Assembly: GCA_965227445.1 (NCBI GenBank)
Contig: OZ245751.1
Location: forward strand, 5,828,001 to 5,892,000
DNA: 64,000 nt
From: DT-110 sp030148525
Lineage (GTDB): Bacteria > Bacteroidota > Bacteroidia > Chitinophagales > Saprospiraceae
Direction of reading: 5' to 3'
Notes under the pieces: generated by a model
What the model saw: only the letters and a program-made list of their open reading frames with translations
The model's database searches: none
What the model was told of the DNA's origin: nothing
Position numbers and translations under genes: made by a program
Shown here: positions 27,207 to 36,721 of the stretch, in pieces
How positions within the stretch are numbered: the stretch's first letter is position 1
How the letters are laid out: every line of letters begins with the position of its first letter

Positions 27207-27247
27207 ATGCCTGTTCGTAGGTTGCCCGCAGGGGGCAACGGCTAAAA

Positions 27248-27727
27248 TCAGGATGCATTCAACCAATCGAGGATTTGATCATCGAAAGGACTCACGGAGG
27301 AAGGAAGACTGTTGACCAATTGTCCCTGTTCGTCTAACAGAAACTTGTGAAAGTTCCAGTTCACCGTACTGTCTTGCTGCCTGTTCTTGCTTTTTTGTGT
27401 AAGCCAGCTATAAACAGGATGCTGCAGTGTGCCGGTGACTTGTATTTTAGCCGCCATGGGGAATGTCACCCCGTAGTTGGTCGTACAAAACGACTGGATT
27501 TCCTGGTTCGTTCCGGGTTCTTGCCCGCCAAAATCATTAGCGGGGAACCCCACAATGACCAATTGGTCCTGATATGTATCGTATAGCTCCTGCAATTGGG
27601 CGTACTGAGGCGTAAAACCACAGCGAGAAGCAACGTTTACGATCATTATTTTCTTACCGGTAAAGCCGGAAAAATCTATCTGTTGATTTGCGATTCCTTC
27701 AACGGTGAATGTATGAATGCTATCCAC
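27248..27727 (-). CDS. Glutathione-peroxidase-family thiol peroxidase
   Basis: A 159-aa GPx-fold enzyme with a GTG start. NVASRCGFTPQYAQLQELY contains the peroxidatic cysteine (about residue 36; cysteine, not selenocysteine). GFPANDFGGQEPGTNQEI carries the conserved Q, and VNWNFHKFLLDEQG the conserved W and N of the tetrad. It is cytosolic (no signal). Such cysteine GPx proteins usually use thioredoxin rather than glutathione. The gene lies upstream of holB on the same strand with a 41-bp spacer. It is divergent from queD. The 287-bp gap (27728-28014) holds a small GTTTGG/CCAAAC hairpin at 27787-27802 and no recognised riboswitch. Confidence 0.93.
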   Translation of the reverse strand: MDSIHTFTVEGIANQQIDFSGFTGKKIMIVNVASRCGFTPQYAQLQELYDTYQDQLVIVGFPANDFGGQEPGTNQEIQSFCTTNYGVTFPMAAKIQVTGTLQHPVYSWLTQKSKNRQQDSTVNWNFHKFLLDEQGQLVNSLPSSVSPFDDQILDWLNAS

Positions 27728-28014
27728 TGATTTTTTAATATCGACATTTCAAGTCAAAAATAAACAATTAAACCGACAACAACTTGGTTTGGAGTTCCAA
27801 ACAAATGCGCGCCGGGCATATAGAAGTCATTGCGTAAGTCAAAACCTCGAGCCGGTAATTGCAGTGCGGCACTTTCTTGGCGCGTGCTGAGGATGGTAGG
27901 GGTTTGCACCCAAAATACCAAGCCTTTTAACGGGGAATATGAGGGCAAAGACAACCATTCGGAAAACCTCGTGTTTTGGTTTTGATTTATCAACACAATA
28001 ACGCTGCCACAAGT

Positions 28015-28422
28015 ATGAGAATTGCTGCCTTTCGGCGGGCCCACTTCAATGCGGCCCACCGCCTGTTCAATCCCGATTGGTCCGACGAGAAAAACAGGGA
28101 GGTCTTTGGCCCCTGCAGTAATCCGAACTATCACGGACACAATTACGAACTGGAAGTTAAAGTGGTAGGAGAGGTGGATCCGGAAACGGGATATCTGATC
28201 GATCTTAAAACACTAAAAGATCTAATTAAAGAGCAGATCGAAGATCGGTTTGATCACAAAAACCTGAACCTGGATACGGAGGAGTTCGCCAACCTTAATC
28301 CCACGGCCGAACACATTTGCCACGTCATATGGACTATTTTGCGGAAGCACCTCGATGAGCGGTACGAATTAGTAGTGCGCCTTTACGAAACACCGCGAAA
28401 TTACGTAGAGTATCCGGCCTGA
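28015..28422 (+). CDS. queD: 6-carboxytetrahydropterin synthase QueD
   Basis: A 135-aa enzyme of the PTPS family that makes 6-carboxytetrahydropterin from dihydroneopterin triphosphate in queuosine (7-deazaguanine) synthesis. FNAAHRL and NYHGHNYELEVKVVG supply the three zinc histidines. The catalytic Cys lies in FGPCSNPNYHG (C-x3-H-G-H type), and DHKNLN and LNPTAEHICHVIW are the substrate and catalytic Asp/His/Glu motifs. The ATG at 28015 is chosen since the protein core starts directly after it. The upstream in-frame start adds a non-conserved 13 residues. Its stop abuts the convergent T9SS gene. Confidence 0.93.
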   Translation: MRIAAFRRAHFNAAHRLFNPDWSDEKNREVFGPCSNPNYHGHNYELEVKVVGEVDPETGYLIDLKTLKDLIKEQIEDRFDHKNLNLDTEEFANLNPTAEHICHVIWTILRKHLDERYELVVRLYETPRNYVEYPA

Positions 28423-29160
28423 TCAGGGGCGCAGTCCGCGCTTGCCCAGCCTCAGCGTACGCAGGATGCCGTATTCGTAATTTACCAGACTCACCAGGTA
28501 GATACCGTCGGGTAGATTATACACCGGGTAGCGTTTGCCCTCTGCGGCACGAAAACTTACTACACGCCGGCCAATCATATTGGTGATTACCACTTCGTCG
28601 ACATAATTGGACGATGTAAGCTCAAAGAAGCTGGTCGCGGGATTGGGGTACATCCGCAGACCCGGTTCCAGCCATTCCTGAATATTAGTGACGGTTGCCT
28701 GGCGTACATCGGGCAAATAGACAATGGTCTCGATGATGTCGTCTGGTGACTCGACCAGTGCCAGGTCGAGTTCAATGCGACCACTACCCGGCGTGTTGTT
28801 GGGCAGTACGTAGAGGATCATTTGCAGTGAGCTGTCGGGAGGTAATACTACGGGGGCATTTACCCCCAGGTTATCGTCGATATTGGAGCTGACGATGGGT
28901 ACGTAACACTCCACATTATCGCATACTTGCGTATCCCATTCGCCGGGTTTGTCGAGTTCGAGGCGGGTCCACTTCAGGCGCACCGTATCGTCGGAGATAT
29001 TCGTGATCTTCGTTTTCAATTCCAGGTCGAGGAAGCTGTCGGAGAGGTCGATCTCAAAGATGGAATCAATAGAGGTCTGCTCGACCAGGATCTGCCCCGA
29101 AAGGGGCCCGGTCAGGCAAAGAAACAGAACGGATAAAAGGATAAGTATACGATGCTGCAT
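28423..29160 (-). CDS. Small secreted T9SS cargo protein
   Basis: A 245-aa protein: signal peptide (RILILLSVLFLCLTGPLSGQ), then one beta-sandwich-like domain of about 130 residues (DLELKTKITNISDDTVRLKW, VVLPPDSSLQMILYVLPNN), then a T9SS type A sorting domain from about residue 165 (RMYPNPATSFFELTSSN, ITNMIGRRVVSF, LPDGIYLVSLV). The single domain resembles the DUF4625/FixG-like immunoglobulin folds that handle extracellular beta interactions, but no family was recognised. Two cysteines (VCDNVECY) may pair. Its 3' end abuts queD without a gap. Confidence 0.8.
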   Translation of the reverse strand: MQHRILILLSVLFLCLTGPLSGQILVEQTSIDSIFEIDLSDSFLDLELKTKITNISDDTVRLKWTRLELDKPGEWDTQVCDNVECYVPIVSSNIDDNLGVNAPVVLPPDSSLQMILYVLPNNTPGSGRIELDLALVESPDDIIETIVYLPDVRQATVTNIQEWLEPGLRMYPNPATSFFELTSSNYVDEVVITNMIGRRVVSFRAAEGKRYPVYNLPDGIYLVSLVNYEYGILRTLRLGKRGLRP

Positions 29161-29441
29161 AAGCCTAGTTCATTGGGGTTGCGTATTAGTGCTGCAATAC
29201 GTGGTAAAATACGGTCAACTACTGGTAAACGCAATGCCAATGACCGGATTAATGAATCTTTAACCAGCCATGGCCTCAATTTACTTGGTTTTTAAAGGGT
29301 GATATTACAGAAAGCCTTAAAACAGCCTTTTACTTTTCTGAAAAGGGGTTATGTCCCCATTCGGACAGCAATTCAATTTTCGTTAGCTTTAATTTGTTCG
29401 TATTCTTTTGCCGAAAGGCCTACCAACCACAACCGATCCAT

Positions 29442-30791
29442 ATGCACATTGTGATTTTGGGTAATGGTGTGAGTGGCATTACCGCCGCTCGTTTCATTCG
29501 CAAGCAAAGCGACCACGCTATTACCGTTATTTCGGGGGAATCCGATGCCTTTTTTTCCCGCACGGCCCTCATGTACATCTATATGGGGCATATGCGCCTG
29601 GAGGATACGCAGCCCTATGAGCCTTTTTTCTGGAAGAAGAACCGCATTGACCTGAAGCGAGCCTGGATTGAAGGGGTCGACTTTGAGCAGAAAAAGTTGC
29701 GGAGTAACTCGGGGGAGGAAATCACCTACGATAAGCTGATACTAGCCCTGGGGTCAGCCCCCAATAAGTTTGGTTGGCCGGGCCAGGACCTGAAGCGCGT
29801 TGGCGGGCTCTATACCCTTCAGGATCTCGAGCAAATGGAGAAGGGAAGCAAAGGGTTGGAGCGCGCAGTCATCGTAGGTGGCGGCCTGATCGGTATCGAA
29901 ATGGGCGAGATGTTCCATTCCCGCAACATTCCCGTCACCTTCCTGGTACGGGAGGCCAGTTACTGGAATAATGTACTGCCTCCGGAAGAGTCCGATATGG
30001 TAAACCGACACATTCGCGAGCATGGATTTGATCTGCGGCTGTCTACTGAGCTAAAGGAGATCGAAGACGATGGGAAGGGGCAGGCCTGTGCCGTAATCAC
30101 GAATGCCGGTGAGCGCATACCCTGCGGGTATGTAGGCCTCACCGCCGGGGTGCATCCGAATATTTCCTTTTTGCAGGATACGGACCTGGAGATGCAAAAA
30201 GGCATTCTGGTCGATGAATACCTCCAGACCAATCTGCCCGATGTATATGCCATTGGCGATTGTGCTCAGATGCGGGAGCCCAAGCCGGGCCGCAAGCCCA
30301 TCGAGGCTGTTTGGTATACCGGTCGTATGATGGGGGAGACGGTAGCTTATACCATTACGGGAGATCCGACTTCCTACGATCCCGGCATTTGGTTTAACTC
30401 GGCCAAATTCCTGGACATCGAATACCAGGTTTACGGAGACGTTCAGGCTGATGCGCCCGATGAGCACGCCTCCCTGTACTGGGAACATGCCGACGGTCGT
30501 AAGGGGATTCGGCTTGTCTATCACCGTGATCAGGGACACATACTTGGATTCAATCTGATGGGGGTACGCTACCGGCACGAGGTGTGTGAACGTTGGCTGG
30601 CGCAACGAACACCCATCGAAGAAGTACTGCAAAACCTGGGGATTGCCAATTTCGATCCCGAATTCTATAAGCAGTACGAGCAAGATGTAGTCGATCAGTA
30701 CAACCAACAGACCGGATCTTCTCTGCGCTTACGCAAAAAAAGAAGCCTTCGCCACGCGCTTCGTTTTCTTTTACAGTCGGCTTCCAATTAA
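29442..30791 (+). CDS. FAD/NAD(P)-dependent oxidoreductase (nitrite reductase/rubredoxin reductase type)
   Basis: About 449 aa. HIVILGNGVSGITAARFIRK binds FAD, YDKLILALGSAPNKFGWPG is the second conserved region, ERAVIVGGGLIGIEMGEMFH is the NAD(P) site, and VYAIGDCAQM closes the FAD domain. The C-terminal 60 residues are a basic, helical extension (RKKRSLRHALRFLL) that could contact the membrane or a partner. The next gene, 24 bp downstream, is a membrane polyferredoxin, so the pair probably moves electrons between NAD(P)H and a membrane iron-sulfur chain (inference). The ATG at 29442 fits the flavin motif. The upstream ATG at 29394 would add 16 residues. The 281-bp gap before it holds a TAATTTG element at 29390-29396. 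Confidence 0.85.
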   Translation: MHIVILGNGVSGITAARFIRKQSDHAITVISGESDAFFSRTALMYIYMGHMRLEDTQPYEPFFWKKNRIDLKRAWIEGVDFEQKKLRSNSGEEITYDKLILALGSAPNKFGWPGQDLKRVGGLYTLQDLEQMEKGSKGLERAVIVGGGLIGIEMGEMFHSRNIPVTFLVREASYWNNVLPPEESDMVNRHIREHGFDLRLSTELKEIEDDGKGQACAVITNAGERIPCGYVGLTAGVHPNISFLQDTDLEMQKGILVDEYLQTNLPDVYAIGDCAQMREPKPGRKPIEAVWYTGRMMGETVAYTITGDPTSYDPGIWFNSAKFLDIEYQVYGDVQADAPDEHASLYWEHADGRKGIRLVYHRDQGHILGFNLMGVRYRHEVCERWLAQRTPIEEVLQNLGIANFDPEFYKQYEQDVVDQYNQQTGSSLRLRKKRSLRHALRFLLQSASN

Positions 30792-30815
30792 ACCAACCAA
30801 AACTCACGACGTATT

Positions 30816-32798
30816 ATGCATCTTTTACAAAAAATAGGGTTGGGTCTCTTTTGTATCGGCCTCTTATTCTTTACGGTTTCCCTTGGTTTGGACCGGTATC
30901 GCCTTAATGCCGACACCCTGCGCGTCGATAGTGAATATCACCGGGATGCCATTTTACAGATCGCGGAGGAAGAGGGTGTGTACGGCACTGTTTACGCCTC
31001 CAGTTTTGCTTTTGCACCGGCCCTTAAGGAGGTAATCAGGGAAGCGCAGTACTACCTGGAGCAACAGGTGAACGTCAATGGTCTGCCGGAGGGTATTGAG
31101 GACGAGTGGAATTACAAACTGGGTGATTGGAAGGTCAAAGACTACGTGCTGAACACTACCAAGGCGGCTGCTTTCGGGCCCGTTTCGGAGCATCCCTGGC
31201 GCTCATTATTGCTGACGATTGGTCTGGCAGTATTCGGAGGGTTATTGTACATCCTTCCGGCTTTTAACCTGATACCGGGCATCAAACACGATCGTATATA
31301 TCATTCCTCCATGATGCGTGGGCTCAAGGTTTCGCTGCGCAGTTTTGTGCTGGGAGCTACCATTCTGGGAATTCTGGGTTACGGTTTTTTCTATATGGGC
31401 AAAAGTTACTTCTGGCCCTTTGTGACGGCAGTGATTGGCGGACTAATCATCGCCCTGGTCATTTACGTAAACCGGACCGGCCGCAAGGATCCCCGATCGG
31501 CTTCCCCCACCCTTACCGGCTGGTTGGGGTTGGGTACCGGGCTGTACCTTATAGGGTTTTATGTACTATTGTATTGGACACCTCAACATATCACGGCCTG
31601 GATGTTGATGGCCGACCCATTGAGTGAGGGACTAAGCGGTAACCCCGCGAGTCAGTGGTTTGTGTACGGTCTTTTATATACCCTGGTCATGCTGGTCATG
31701 GGCATCCGTATGGCCACCAAGTATATGAACAATCGCTACCAACTAATTCGCACGGGCTCCGTGGTGTTCTTTCAATTGGGGTTCGCCTTTCTGCTGCCCG
31801 AGATCCTGGTGCGGTTGAATTATCCGTACTACGATTTTAAAAATATCTGGCCACTCAACTATACGTTCTTTTTCGATTACAACCTCAACAACCTCATCAC
31901 GAGCGGTGGATTAGGCATTTTCATGCTGGGCTGGGGTATAGCGCTCATCCTGATCGGGGTACCCCTGATTACCTATTTTTATGGTAAGCGGTGGTACTGT
32001 TCGTGGGTATGCGGCTGCGGCGGCCTGGCGGAGACGCTGGGTGACCCCTACCGACAGTTGTCCGACAAGAGCCTGGTGGCCTGGCAATACGAGCGTTGGA
32101 TTATTCACGGGGTATTGGTATTCGCAGTGATCATGACCATGGGGGTACTGTACAGCTACCTGCCGGCTTCTGGTGTTTGGTTTAATCAGCGGGTATTTCT
32201 GGGGCTGATGATCGTTTTGTTGCTGGGATCCATGATCTACGTTTGGCAACGCTGGAAAAAAGGAAAAGTAGATATCTCCGGGCTGGGCCTCAAGGTCGGA
32301 TGGGGCGTAACGCTGGCACTGGTCGCCATATCTGCCTACCACCTGGTGGCAGGCGATGGTCAGTTTTTGTTTATGAATTCGGGTACTACGCGTCAATGGT
32401 ACGGCTTCCTGATCGGGTCGGCCTTTGCCGGGGTAGTCGGCACGGGGTTTTACCCCTTGATGGGGAATAGAGTGTGGTGCCGTTTTGGTTGTCCGCTGGC
32501 CGCTTATCTGGGATTGGTACAACGCTTCAAGTCCCGCTTTCGGATCACCACCAATGGCGGGCAGTGTATTTCCTGCGGTAATTGCTCGACCTATTGTGAG
32601 ATGGGGATCGATGTTCGGCATTATGCGCAGCGCGGGCAGAATATCGTGCGCTCTTCCTGCGTGGGCTGCGGTGTCTGTGCTGCCGTCTGTCCGCGTGGGG
32701 TATTGCGCTTGGAAAACAGCAGTGTTGATATCGACACCCGAACGGAGGAGTTACGCACCTTGCAGGTTACGGATAATGGGGTGTCGCTGCCGATGTGA
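30816..32798 (+). CDS. Membrane polyferredoxin (NosR/NapH-like 4Fe-4S protein)
   Basis: A 660-aa protein with an N-terminal membrane segment, a periplasm-facing region of about 80 residues and around ten further hydrophobic segments (for example LLLTIGLAVFGGLLYILPA, GLYLIGFYVLLYW). Near residue 395 WYCSWVCGCGGLAETLGD has the CxxxCxC pattern seen in NosR/RdxA/CcoG-like proteins, and WCRFGCPLAAYLGL near residue 555 is the matching second motif. Two 4Fe-4S clusters follow: CISCGNCSTYC and CVGCGVCAAVCP. It would conduct electrons across or along the inner membrane, coupled to the flavoprotein upstream. The acceptor is not evident. The heptamer array begins 8 bp after its stop. Confidence 0.85.
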   Translation: MHLLQKIGLGLFCIGLLFFTVSLGLDRYRLNADTLRVDSEYHRDAILQIAEEEGVYGTVYASSFAFAPALKEVIREAQYYLEQQVNVNGLPEGIEDEWNYKLGDWKVKDYVLNTTKAAAFGPVSEHPWRSLLLTIGLAVFGGLLYILPAFNLIPGIKHDRIYHSSMMRGLKVSLRSFVLGATILGILGYGFFYMGKSYFWPFVTAVIGGLIIALVIYVNRTGRKDPRSASPTLTGWLGLGTGLYLIGFYVLLYWTPQHITAWMLMADPLSEGLSGNPASQWFVYGLLYTLVMLVMGIRMATKYMNNRYQLIRTGSVVFFQLGFAFLLPEILVRLNYPYYDFKNIWPLNYTFFFDYNLNNLITSGGLGIFMLGWGIALILIGVPLITYFYGKRWYCSWVCGCGGLAETLGDPYRQLSDKSLVAWQYERWIIHGVLVFAVIMTMGVLYSYLPASGVWFNQRVFLGLMIVLLLGSMIYVWQRWKKGKVDISGLGLKVGWGVTLALVAISAYHLVAGDGQFLFMNSGTTRQWYGFLIGSAFAGVVGTGFYPLMGNRVWCRFGCPLAAYLGLVQRFKSRFRITTNGGQCISCGNCSTYCEMGIDVRHYAQRGQNIVRSSCVGCGVCAAVCPRGVLRLENSSVDIDTRTEELRTLQVTDNGVSLPM

Positions 32799-32805
32799 TT
32801 TGAGG

Positions 32806-33071
<266 letters not shown>

Positions 33072-33149
33072 CAGGCTGACCGGGAACTCAAAACATACAT
33101 TGATACTCCATAAAAATTAAGTCTTTCAATCATGTACCTTTATTTGTAC

Positions 33150-33242
33150 CAGTGCCGTTAGGCACGACCTTTATGTAGCGCCGGCGTTAGCCGGTGCGGA
33201 GTAAGCAGCAGGATGTCCAAGAGTGCCGTTAGGCACGTTCTA
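33150..33242 (+). repeat. Multi-hairpin REP-like element, copy 1
   Basis: Three hairpins in a row: GTGCC-GTTA-GGCAC (33152-33165), GCGCCGGC-GTTA-GCCGGTGC (33178-33197) and GTGCC-GTTA-GGCAC (33223-33236). The whole segment aligns, hairpin for hairpin, with the reverse complement of 52591-52693, including the single-stranded links (ATGTAGCGCCGGCGT, GGTGCGGA, GTCCA-GAGTGCCG). There is no coding content. The rest of the 863-bp gap holds heptamer arrays and a terminator. Confidence 0.75.
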
Positions 33243-33442
33243 AAAGTCGTTCCCATACAGCATTAAGTACCTCCGTTCATGGAGTAATTCTGATGACCAT
33301 GCGGGCTGTACGGATACTCAAAACTCTTATTGATAACAAATGAGGGAAGCAGTTAAAAAACAGGAGATTTTTTTCTATTCCCGGTCAGCCTGCCAGGTCC
33401 ACGGCTTACGGGATGAACTGGGAAATTGGCAAGGCCTGATTT

Positions 33443-33512
33443 GACACCTCACACCTCACACCCCAAACCTCACACCCCAAACCTCACACCTCATATCTCA
33501 CACCTCAGACCT
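33443..33512. repeat. Heptamer array C (10 units, CACACCT family)
   Basis: Ten in-phase 7-bp units: GACACCT, CACACCT, CACACCC, CAAACCT, CACACCC, CAAACCT, CACACCT, CATATCT, CACACCT, CAGACCT. The same word occurs on the other strand in array D (GAGGTGT at 49625-49659). The array stands between the REP-like element and the terminator of the sigma factor gene. Confidence 0.85.
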
Positions 33513-33519
33513 GATTCTG

Positions 33520-33574
33520 TTTTGCCGAAAGGCAAAAAAGAGAGGCTGACATCCATCGCGGGAGGTCAGCCTCT
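33520..33574 (-). terminator. Terminator of the ECF sigma factor gene
   Basis: On the minus strand a 10-bp stem (AGAGGCTGAC at 33541-33550 with its complement at 33565-33574) is followed by CTTTTTT and then a second hairpin TTTTGCC-TTTC-GGCAAAA (33520-33537). It lies 88 bp beyond the sigma factor stop. Confidence 0.75.
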
Positions 33575-33661
33575 TTAAAAAACAACCGTAATAGTTAATT
33601 AGATGTAAGCAGTAGTCACGATACTGCTCATAGGATTATAATTCCGGGGATAGTAGATGTA

Positions 33662-34303
33662 CTATTTCCAGCGCTTAGTTGATTCGAGATAGGCACTGGC
33701 ACCTGGTGTGCTCAACAGCTCGTACAGTGCTTCGCGGGCACGGTGCAACTGGGCCTTGACGGTGCCGATTGGCATATTCAATTCGGTAGAGATCTCATCG
33801 TAGGAATACTCCTCGAAGTACCGCAGCTCGATCATGAGGCGGTATTTGTCGTTGAGGTGATCCAGCATGGATCGGATCAGTTCGAGGCGTTGTTCACGAA
33901 TGACCACTTCTTCGGGATTCAGGGATTCGGAACGCAGGTTGCGTGCGAAATCCTGGTCGCTATCCGTTTCGATGGGCTCATCGATTGAGAGCGTTTGGAG
34001 GCGCTTCTTACGGATGTGGTCGATGCAATTGTTAATGGCAATTCGGAACAACCAGGTGCTAAAGGCGTACTTCGGGCGGTAGCTTTCCAGGTTGCGGAAA
34101 GCTTTTCCAAAGGCCTCCAACGTCAGATCGTCGGCATCTTCCTTATTGGAAACCATCTTTTTGATGGTCCGGTAAATCGAATCGCGATAGCGATCCATGA
34201 GTTGACCGAAGGCCAGTTGGTCGCCGGCTACGGCGAGCTGAATCAGTCGGTAATCGTCGCTTACCGCTGCTTTGTGTCCGGTGTTAATGGCTACTGCTTC
34301 CAT
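33662..34303 (-). CDS. ECF-type RNA polymerase sigma factor
   Basis: A 213-aa sigma-70 family protein with regions 2 and 4 only. Region 2: FGQLMDRYRDSIYRTIKKMV, DADDLTLEAFGKAFRNLESY, FSTWLFRIAINNCIDHIRKK. Region 4: LNDKYRLMIELRYFEEYSYD then EISTELNMPIGTVKAQLHRA (helix-turn-helix). The linker between them (about 35 residues, acidic) is longer than usual. No anti-sigma gene is adjacent. It starts inside the 3' end of a glycosyltransferase gene (13-bp overlap) and ends the lpxK run, so it may respond to or serve envelope synthesis (inference). Confidence 0.93.
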   Translation of the reverse strand: MEAVAINTGHKAAVSDDYRLIQLAVAGDQLAFGQLMDRYRDSIYRTIKKMVSNKEDADDLTLEAFGKAFRNLESYRPKYAFSTWLFRIAINNCIDHIRKKRLQTLSIDEPIETDSDQDFARNLRSESLNPEEVVIREQRLELIRSMLDHLNDKYRLMIELRYFEEYSYDEISTELNMPIGTVKAQLHRAREALYELLSTPGASAYLESTKRWK

Positions 34304-35430
34304 TTTTCTTGTCTTGAATGTCCGGTGTTAAATAATACCGGTGCGAAGACAAGGTAGTGAAGGGTATAAAGTGCATCCAGAAGGGGTATCCAGGGTAATA
34401 GTGAAGGGTCCCGGAGCAATCTGAGAATACGTCGATATTGCCAGCACACTACCAAATATCGCACCGAAATTGCGAATGTGGCTGGCAGCGCATACGTGGG
34501 GAAAGCGATCATTAACACGATCGTACTCAGGTAGTGACCCAGGTGGGATGCGCTAAGCAAGCCCAGGGCCAGTTGGTGAGCAGGTCGGTAATGTGTTCCT
34601 GCGCGTAAGTGCCGCCTTTTTTGGTAGTAGTAGGCTCTCCAGTTGCTCTTTGGAATCGAATAGGTGAAGGTCTGCGGAGAAAGAACCACGGAAGTGTTCG
34701 ATGATCGCGCAGCTTCATTTATAAACAGGTCATCATCGCCGGTGGCCAGGTGCAAGTGTTGTTGGAAGCCGCCCGTTTCGAAAAACAGTTGGCGTCGATA
34801 CAATAAATTGCGGCCCACCCCCATGTACGGGATACCTGCTAGAGCGAATGAATAATATTGCGTTGCAATATAGCTAGTCTCAAAGCGAATAAAGCGGTTT
34901 AGAAAGCTGCGTGATTGGAGAAAAGGACTGTAACCGAGAACAATGTCGGTCGAGGTGGTTAGTGCTCGCACCATTCCAGAAACCCATTCGGGCCCTGCAG
35001 GTGTACAATCGGCGTCGGTAAGTAGAATAACCTCGTAGAAAGCGGCTCGAATACCTTGAGTAAGTGCCGCTTTTTTGCCGGTAGTGAATTTTCTACCGTT
35101 TTGAATTATACGCAAATTGGGTTTTTTCTTTTTAAATTCCAAAAGAATTTCCAAAGAATTATCAGTTGATGCATCATTTACAACGATAATGTCTAACCAG
35201 CGGTAGGATTGGTTTAGGATTCGGGGTAAATTTTTTCGCAGGTTTTTTGCTTCATTTCGGGCGCATATGATCAGACTGACGGGTGGCCCCTCCTGATGGC
35301 TGTCCGGCACGGAATTTGGCCGGTACGATCCAAGGTGCCCGAATAAATAACCCCAAAACCAGAGTTGTATCAATGTGGTGCCTGCCGCCAGTACCAATAG
35401 TGTTCCTTCAAGCCACCCCATCGCGAACAA
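34291..35430 (-). CDS. Family 2 glycosyltransferase, membrane-anchored
   Basis: A 379-aa GT-A glycosyltransferase. An N-terminal hydrophobic segment (LEGTLLVLAAGTTLIQLWFW) is followed by VSLIICARNEAKNLRKNLP, WLDIIVVNDASTDNSLEI (nucleotide-binding DxS), VILLTDADCTPAGPEWVSG (D-x-D metal site) and GVGRNLLYRRQLFFETGG. Two hydrophobic segments close the protein (residues about 295-360). It is of the processive or lipid-linked type and likely builds surface glycans. The acceptor is unknown. It overlaps the acyltransferase gene by 23 bp and the sigma factor gene by 13 bp. Confidence 0.88.
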   Translation of the reverse strand: MFAMGWLEGTLLVLAAGTTLIQLWFWGYLFGHLGSYRPNSVPDSHQEGPPVSLIICARNEAKNLRKNLPRILNQSYRWLDIIVVNDASTDNSLEILLEFKKKKPNLRIIQNGRKFTTGKKAALTQGIRAAFYEVILLTDADCTPAGPEWVSGMVRALTTSTDIVLGYSPFLQSRSFLNRFIRFETSYIATQYYSFALAGIPYMGVGRNLLYRRQLFFETGGFQQHLHLATGDDDLFINEAARSSNTSVVLSPQTFTYSIPKSNWRAYYYQKRRHLRAGTHYRPAHQLALGLLSASHLGHYLSTIVLMIAFPTYALPATFAISVRYLVVCWQYRRILRLLRDPSLLPWIPLLDALYTLHYLVFAPVLFNTGHSRQEKWKQ

Positions 35431-36712
35431 ACTGCTGAATGCGCTCCATCAATTGATCTTTTTGCCGGATGAGTACCAATTGTTGGTTAGGGCTTAGGTT
35501 TTTGAATCGGTAAATGGAGCGGTGACGCTTCCAGTACTGCCGGTAGTGCCAGGCAAAGATGCCGGCTGGCAGCAGGGACAAACCGTAGGCAATAGCTCCC
35601 CACATCCCCAGCCAGGACAACAATAACCAGGACTGCACCAGGTAAAAAAGCGGAAAGGTTAGCAGGCCCAGCAGAATTTGCACGGTTGCTTCGTACTCGT
35701 GGTCAATTTTAGATGACCGTGATAAAAGGAAGGGAATACCCGCAGCAAAAAGGTTGTTCAGGTAACCGAATAGATAGAGGGGCAGGCCGGCAAAAAGCCC
35801 CCAGTAGGCACGAGGTGCTTGCTCCTGATGCATGATCAGTGTTTTTTCGGTGAGCTTTAGAGCCCTTAGTTTTTGCTGTAACTCACCCACTTCGTCTTCA
35901 AATACCTGATACCCTTCCGGATCGCAATTTTCCCAATCCTGCATAGCCCGAATCAGGAGGCGTACCCGGTGAAAATGCGTTTCGAGTGGAACCGGCTGCT
36001 GTGCTTGCAGCAGGTTTTCTAATACGGTAAGTGCTTCATCTTGCTGGGAAGAGCGGGTGTGAATGAGGGTGCTGCGAAGACGGTCTTCCAGGTCTTTGGT
36101 TAACTGGTTGATCGCAGCCCGCGGGTTCGTCTCAAACTGTTCGGCGTAATCGGTATTCAGGAGGGGTTCGCCCACATTGACTACCAGGTAGGAACCAAAA
36201 CGATTCGGGTGCTGATAGTTGAGGCCAATGGGTAAGATGCGCACGGGCTGTGCTTCGGGTTGATCCCGGTAGGCGCCCATAACCATGTGGGCGGTACCCC
36301 GTTTGATCGGACGCAGTCGTCGCCCCGCTTCGCTGCCACCTTCCGGAGCGATGAACAAATGGCCTCCTGCCAGAAAGTGCTCGTAACAACGGGCAAAGGA
36401 ATCGGTATTATCTACTCCGGGAACTGAAGGGTCTTGCCGGCGTTTGACCGGTATGCAAAACATGTAATCGAAAAATCGCCGCCCTATGGTCGAAGAATAC
36501 AAGCTGGCATTCACCAAAAAGTGAACGATCTGGTTGGCTCGTCCGGCAGCATTAAGGGCGTCGACCAGCGTATTGGGATGGTTGGTCGCCAGGATAGTAG
36601 GCCCTTGCAGTTGCAAGTGTTCTTTGCCCAGGACGACGGTGGGTCGGTAAAAGATACCGAAGCTGAATCGCACCAGAAATTTCAGGAAATTATACAGGCC
36701 GCGCTTGATCAT
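35408..36712 (-). CDS. PlsC-type acyltransferase with C-terminal membrane region
   Basis: A 434-aa protein. Residues about 30-215 are a PlsC/LPLAT domain: ILATNHPNTLVDALNAAGRA (catalytic N-H-x4-D), FIAPEGGSEAGRRLRPIKRG (E-G-x-S variant, acyl acceptor site) and RILPIGLNYQHPNRFG. The C-terminal half has two or three membrane spans (AGIPFLLSRSS, LLGLLTFPLFYLVQSWLLLS). It would esterify a glycerophosphate or related lipid. The extra helical domain after residue 230 is not part of classical 1-acylglycerol-3-phosphate acyltransferases, so the exact substrate is open. It is placed between lpxK and a GT2 gene in an envelope cluster. Confidence 0.88.
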   Translation of the reverse strand: MIKRGLYNFLKFLVRFSFGIFYRPTVVLGKEHLQLQGPTILATNHPNTLVDALNAAGRANQIVHFLVNASLYSSTIGRRFFDYMFCIPVKRRQDPSVPGVDNTDSFARCYEHFLAGGHLFIAPEGGSEAGRRLRPIKRGTAHMVMGAYRDQPEAQPVRILPIGLNYQHPNRFGSYLVVNVGEPLLNTDYAEQFETNPRAAINQLTKDLEDRLRSTLIHTRSSQQDEALTVLENLLQAQQPVPLETHFHRVRLLIRAMQDWENCDPEGYQVFEDEVGELQQKLRALKLTEKTLIMHQEQAPRAYWGLFAGLPLYLFGYLNNLFAAGIPFLLSRSSKIDHEYEATVQILLGLLTFPLFYLVQSWLLLSWLGMWGAIAYGLSLLPAGIFAWHYRQYWKRHRSIYRFKNLSPNQQLVLIRQKDQLMERIQQFVRDGVA

Positions 36713-36721
36713 AAGGACGGA

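Noticed and set aside
27728..28014. preQ1 riboswitch upstream of queD
   Set aside because: No H-type pseudoknot motif or A-rich tail near the start codon; only a 6-bp hairpin at 27787-27802 was seen.
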